Origin: Streptomyces sp. R28
GTDB lineage: Bacteria; Actinomycetota; Actinomycetes; Streptomycetales; Streptomycetaceae
Assembly: GCF_041052385.1 (NCBI RefSeq)
Contig: NZ_CP163439.1
Location: forward strand, 3,089,001-3,153,000
Length of the DNA: 64,000 nt
Reading direction: 5' to 3'
Shown: piece by piece, positions 61,749 through 64,000 of the stretch
Layout: each line of letters begins with the position of its first letter
Position numbering within the stretch: the stretch's first letter is position 1
The notes under the pieces: model-generated
Told to the model about the DNA's origin: nothing
What the model saw: only the letters and a program-made list of their open reading frames with translations
The model's database searches: none
Program-made: the position numbers and the translations under genes

Positions 61749-61801
61749 TGACGGCTGGTTGCGCATCACGGGGATACACACGGGGATAGCGGGGAGACGA
61801 G

Positions 61802-63571
61802 ATGGGCGACAAGGGCAAGGGCGGCGGCAAGACATCGTTCGAGAGCATGAGCCACGAGGCCATGCTCGACTGGCTGGATCAGGCCGACGCCGCCGCGGTC
61901 GTCGCCGCTGCGGCCAAGCTAAAGAAGGTCGCCGCAGAGGTCCAGAAAGCCGGTGAGGAGCTGAAGACACGCCCCCAGTGGGTGAGTTGGAAGGGCGAGG
62001 GCGCCGACGAGTTCCGCAGCTGGAGCGGGGACCTGGCGAACGCCACGTTGAGACTGGCGGAATACAGCGCGGGCGCGGCGAAGTGGCTCGACCAGGCCGC
62101 TGGCACGATCGCGAACGTCCAGGCGTCCATTCCCCGGGACACGAAGTACGGCCAGTCCATCCTGAGCACGGCGCAGACGAACCTCGAAGCAGCGAAAGCC
62201 GCGCCCAAGGACCCCGACTCGGCCTCCGTCACCCGTGACTCCACCCGGGACATCCAGGCGATCCTGGGCCAGCGAGAAGCGGACCGGCAAGAGGCCGCTC
62301 AGCAGATGAGGAAGCTCGGGGAGTCCTACACGCTGTCTGCGCAGCAGATGGACTCGTTGGAGAAGCCGAAGTTTCCGCCGCCGCCCAAGGCTGTGTTGCC
62401 GCCGAGGCCGATCGATTCACGTGAGGGTCGTGAACGATCGGGTGGTGCCAATGGCGCAGGCGCAACCGGCACCGCCGGATCGGTTACGGCTGGTGGAGGT
62501 GCCAATGGCTCGGTCAGCCAAGGCAACGGCACCAGTGGTTCGGCTGACGCTCTGGAGACCTCCGGCGCTGGTCCGGGAGCCCCTGCCGGCGGAGCTGTGC
62601 GTCCGCAGCCGCCCGCGGTGGAGATCGACAGCGTGGCTACCTTGCCCGAGGCGCCGACTGCACCGTCGGGGCCGACGAGTGGCCCGCCGATGGCGGGGGG
62701 ACGGCCTGAGGGAACTGCGACGATGCCTCCCGGAGTGGTACCCCCTGTGGCTGGAGGCGCCCCAAAGCCGACCAATCCTTCGGCAGGGACAGGCCGTCCT
62801 TCTCCTGGACTCCGGCCCCCGGTAGCCCCTGGGCAGACTCCGATGGGCACCGGACCTTCCGCCCAGCGGCCCACCGCAGGAGGAGGGATCACGGGCGGTA
62901 GGCCCGTGTCTCCGTCTCCGGGACGGGCCACCGGTGGTATCCCTCGGGGCACTGTGATCGGCGGTGAGGGCGTGTACGGCCGTGGCCCAGCGGGCCAGCC
63001 CGTTGCCACGGGAAGGCCTGGGGCCGTCCAGGGCGGAACGGGGAGTGGCCGGCGCATCGCAGGACAGCCCGAGGGCATTGTTGGCGGTCGCCCGCAGGGG
63101 CTGGGAGGCGCGAATGCCCGCCCCATCAGTGCCGGCGGCTCCACCACGGCGCGTGGCACGGCTCCCTCTGCACCAGGCCGTGGTACGGGTGGTCGTCGCT
63201 TCGCCTCGGAAACCGGCGGCATCGTCGGCGGCCGTCCCCAGCAGACTGGGACGGGGAGTGCACGCCCCTTCACCCCAGGCGGCTCAGGAGCGGTACACGG
63301 TGTTTCGGGCGGCAGCGGGCGCCCAGCGGGCCCTGCAGCTCAAGGCGGCACGCGCGGCGGGCCCTCGGCCTCAGGCCCGGTGCGCCGGGCTGGTGAGCCG
63401 CAGCACGGTGCCGGACCGGTTGGGCGTAGCGGACCCGTGGTGCCGCCGGGCTCTCGCCCGGGGGAGTCTCGTCCTGAGGATCGCCGAGGCCAGCGCCCCG
63501 ACTACCTCACTGAAGACGAAGAGACCTGGCAGCAGGGCGTACGTCGCGCGACACCGCCCGTCGTGGACTGA
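61802..63571 (+). CDS. WXG100/PPE-like protein with long Gly/Pro tail
   Basis: A 589-residue protein. The N-terminal 190 residues form paired helices with VSWKGEGADEFRSWSGDLAN, a WxG-type turn as in ESX substrates. The middle 350 residues are low-complexity Gly/Pro/Thr with repeated GGRP, IVGGRPQ and TGTGSARPF units. The C-terminus is a charged block, RPDYLTEDEETW...TPPVVD, a motif I recognise from Streptomyces type VII-associated proteins. The ATG at 61802 has a GGGGAGA site. It is probably exported through the locus of which the downstream mycosin is part. Confidence 0.78.
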   Translation: MGDKGKGGGKTSFESMSHEAMLDWLDQADAAAVVAAAAKLKKVAAEVQKAGEELKTRPQWVSWKGEGADEFRSWSGDLANATLRLAEYSAGAAKWLDQAAGTIANVQASIPRDTKYGQSILSTAQTNLEAAKAAPKDPDSASVTRDSTRDIQAILGQREADRQEAAQQMRKLGESYTLSAQQMDSLEKPKFPPPPKAVLPPRPIDSREGRERSGGANGAGATGTAGSVTAGGGANGSVSQGNGTSGSADALETSGAGPGAPAGGAVRPQPPAVEIDSVATLPEAPTAPSGPTSGPPMAGGRPEGTATMPPGVVPPVAGGAPKPTNPSAGTGRPSPGLRPPVAPGQTPMGTGPSAQRPTAGGGITGGRPVSPSPGRATGGIPRGTVIGGEGVYGRGPAGQPVATGRPGAVQGGTGSGRRIAGQPEGIVGGRPQGLGGANARPISAGGSTTARGTAPSAPGRGTGGRRFASETGGIVGGRPQQTGTGSARPFTPGGSGAVHGVSGGSGRPAGPAAQGGTRGGPSASGPVRRAGEPQHGAGPVGRSGPVVPPGSRPGESRPEDRRGQRPDYLTEDEETWQQGVRRATPPVVD

Positions 63572-63597
63572 ACTCGTTAGGACCGCAAGGAATGCCG

Positions 63598-64000
63598 ATG
63601 CCCACCAGCAACATGCAGCGTGTCGCTCACAGGACCCTGCTGCCGGGAGTACTGGCAGCCATGCTGGTGGGCATCGCCACCACGCCGTCCCATGCGGAGT
63701 CCGTCCGTTCCCAGCAATGGCACCTGACCGCCATGCAGGCGGAAGAGATGTGGAAGACCGCCAGGGGCGAGGGCATCACTGTCGCAGTCATCGACAGTGG
63801 GGTCGACGACACGAACCCCGACCTCCGCGGCCAGGTGCTGGAGGGGAAGGACTTCGCGCCAGACGCCCCGGGCGATCAGCACACTGACGTCAGCGGCCAT
63901 GGCACGGGCATGGCGGGACTGATTGCCGGAACCGGCGAGAGCGGAGGAGGCGACGGTGCCTTCGGCCTCGCCCCTGGTGCGAAAATCCTGCCCATTCGGG
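63598..64000 (+). CDS. Mycosin-like S8 subtilase, 3' end cut by window
   Basis: The first 134 residues of a type VII secretion mycosin. The signal peptide is about 1-31 (LLPGVLAAMLVGIATTPSHA). The catalytic Asp lies in VAVIDSGVDDTNPDL and the His in GHGTGMAG; the Ser motif would be beyond base 64000. I chose ATG 63598, 6 nt after AAGGA; ATG 63592 is too close to it. Mycosins are membrane-anchored proteases of ESX systems, here following the WXG100/PPE-like gene by 26 nt. Confidence 0.9.
   Translation, partial: MPTSNMQRVAHRTLLPGVLAAMLVGIATTPSHAESVRSQQWHLTAMQAEEMWKTARGEGITVAVIDSGVDDTNPDLRGQVLEGKDFAPDAPGDQHTDVSGHGTGMAGLIAGTGESGGGDGAFGLAPGAKILPIR

Overview
The window looks like a chromosomal segment of a Streptomyces-type actinomycete. 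G/C dominates third codon positions almost throughout, GTG starts and 4-nt ATGA/GTGA gene overlaps are common, and the gene families are typical of the genus: EfeUOB iron uptake, a mkl-yrbE-mceA-F operon, an actinobacterial Prim-Pol protein, PhoD, DUF6415 and a mycosin-like protease. No rRNA, tRNA or CRISPR array was found.

Region 1 (1-22.1 kb) is ordinary chromosome. It starts inside efeO, followed by efeB, efeU and an overlapping lipoprotein gene. Mostly minus-strand housekeeping and metabolic genes follow: Prim-Pol, TetR, an Rsm22-like methyltransferase, a serine hydrolase, a Bcr/CflA exporter, PhoD, an aldo/keto reductase, a DoxX protein, a doubled YCII protein, a Baeyer-Villiger-type monooxygenase coupled to a double SMP-30 propeller, an orphan response regulator with a decayed receiver, and a lipase-like hydrolase.

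Region 2 (22.3-35.7 kb) is cell-envelope related. It holds a secreted lytic transglycosylase, a sigma factor with a hydrophobic C-terminal extension and Pro-rich tail, and a complete lipid-importer (Mce) operon: ATPase, two YrbE permeases, six Mce proteins and two Mce-associated membrane proteins, nearly all translationally coupled. The transglycosylase gene and the mce operon share an exact 14-bp leader motif next to a small hairpin.

Region 3 (about 35.7-60.7 kb) is accessory DNA. A broken gene and a tyrosine integrase mark the left side. Inside are small mobile-element-type genes, an amidase-like secreted protein, a DUF6415 cluster with one frameshifted gene, a SLOG-like protein, a helix-turn-helix regulator and a TIGR04141/DUF6119 protein. 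These are followed by a four-gene type I restriction-modification operon (an extra HTH-methylase-like protein, then HsdM, HsdS, HsdR) and a Ser/Thr kinase with a helical-repeat tail. A convergent five-gene operon then encodes a methyltransferase, a DUF4145-like protein, a NACHT-FGE-sulfatase fusion, a small beta-rich protein and a two-TM CorA-like protein. This operon has the architecture of an NTP-dependent conflict (abortive defence) system and is the best candidate for an undescribed system here. I could not identify the right end of the element.

Region 4 (61.1-64 kb) begins a type VII secretion-like locus: an unknown protein, a WXG100/PPE-like protein with a long Gly/Pro tail and a conserved acidic C-terminal motif, and the start of a mycosin-like subtilase that runs off the window.
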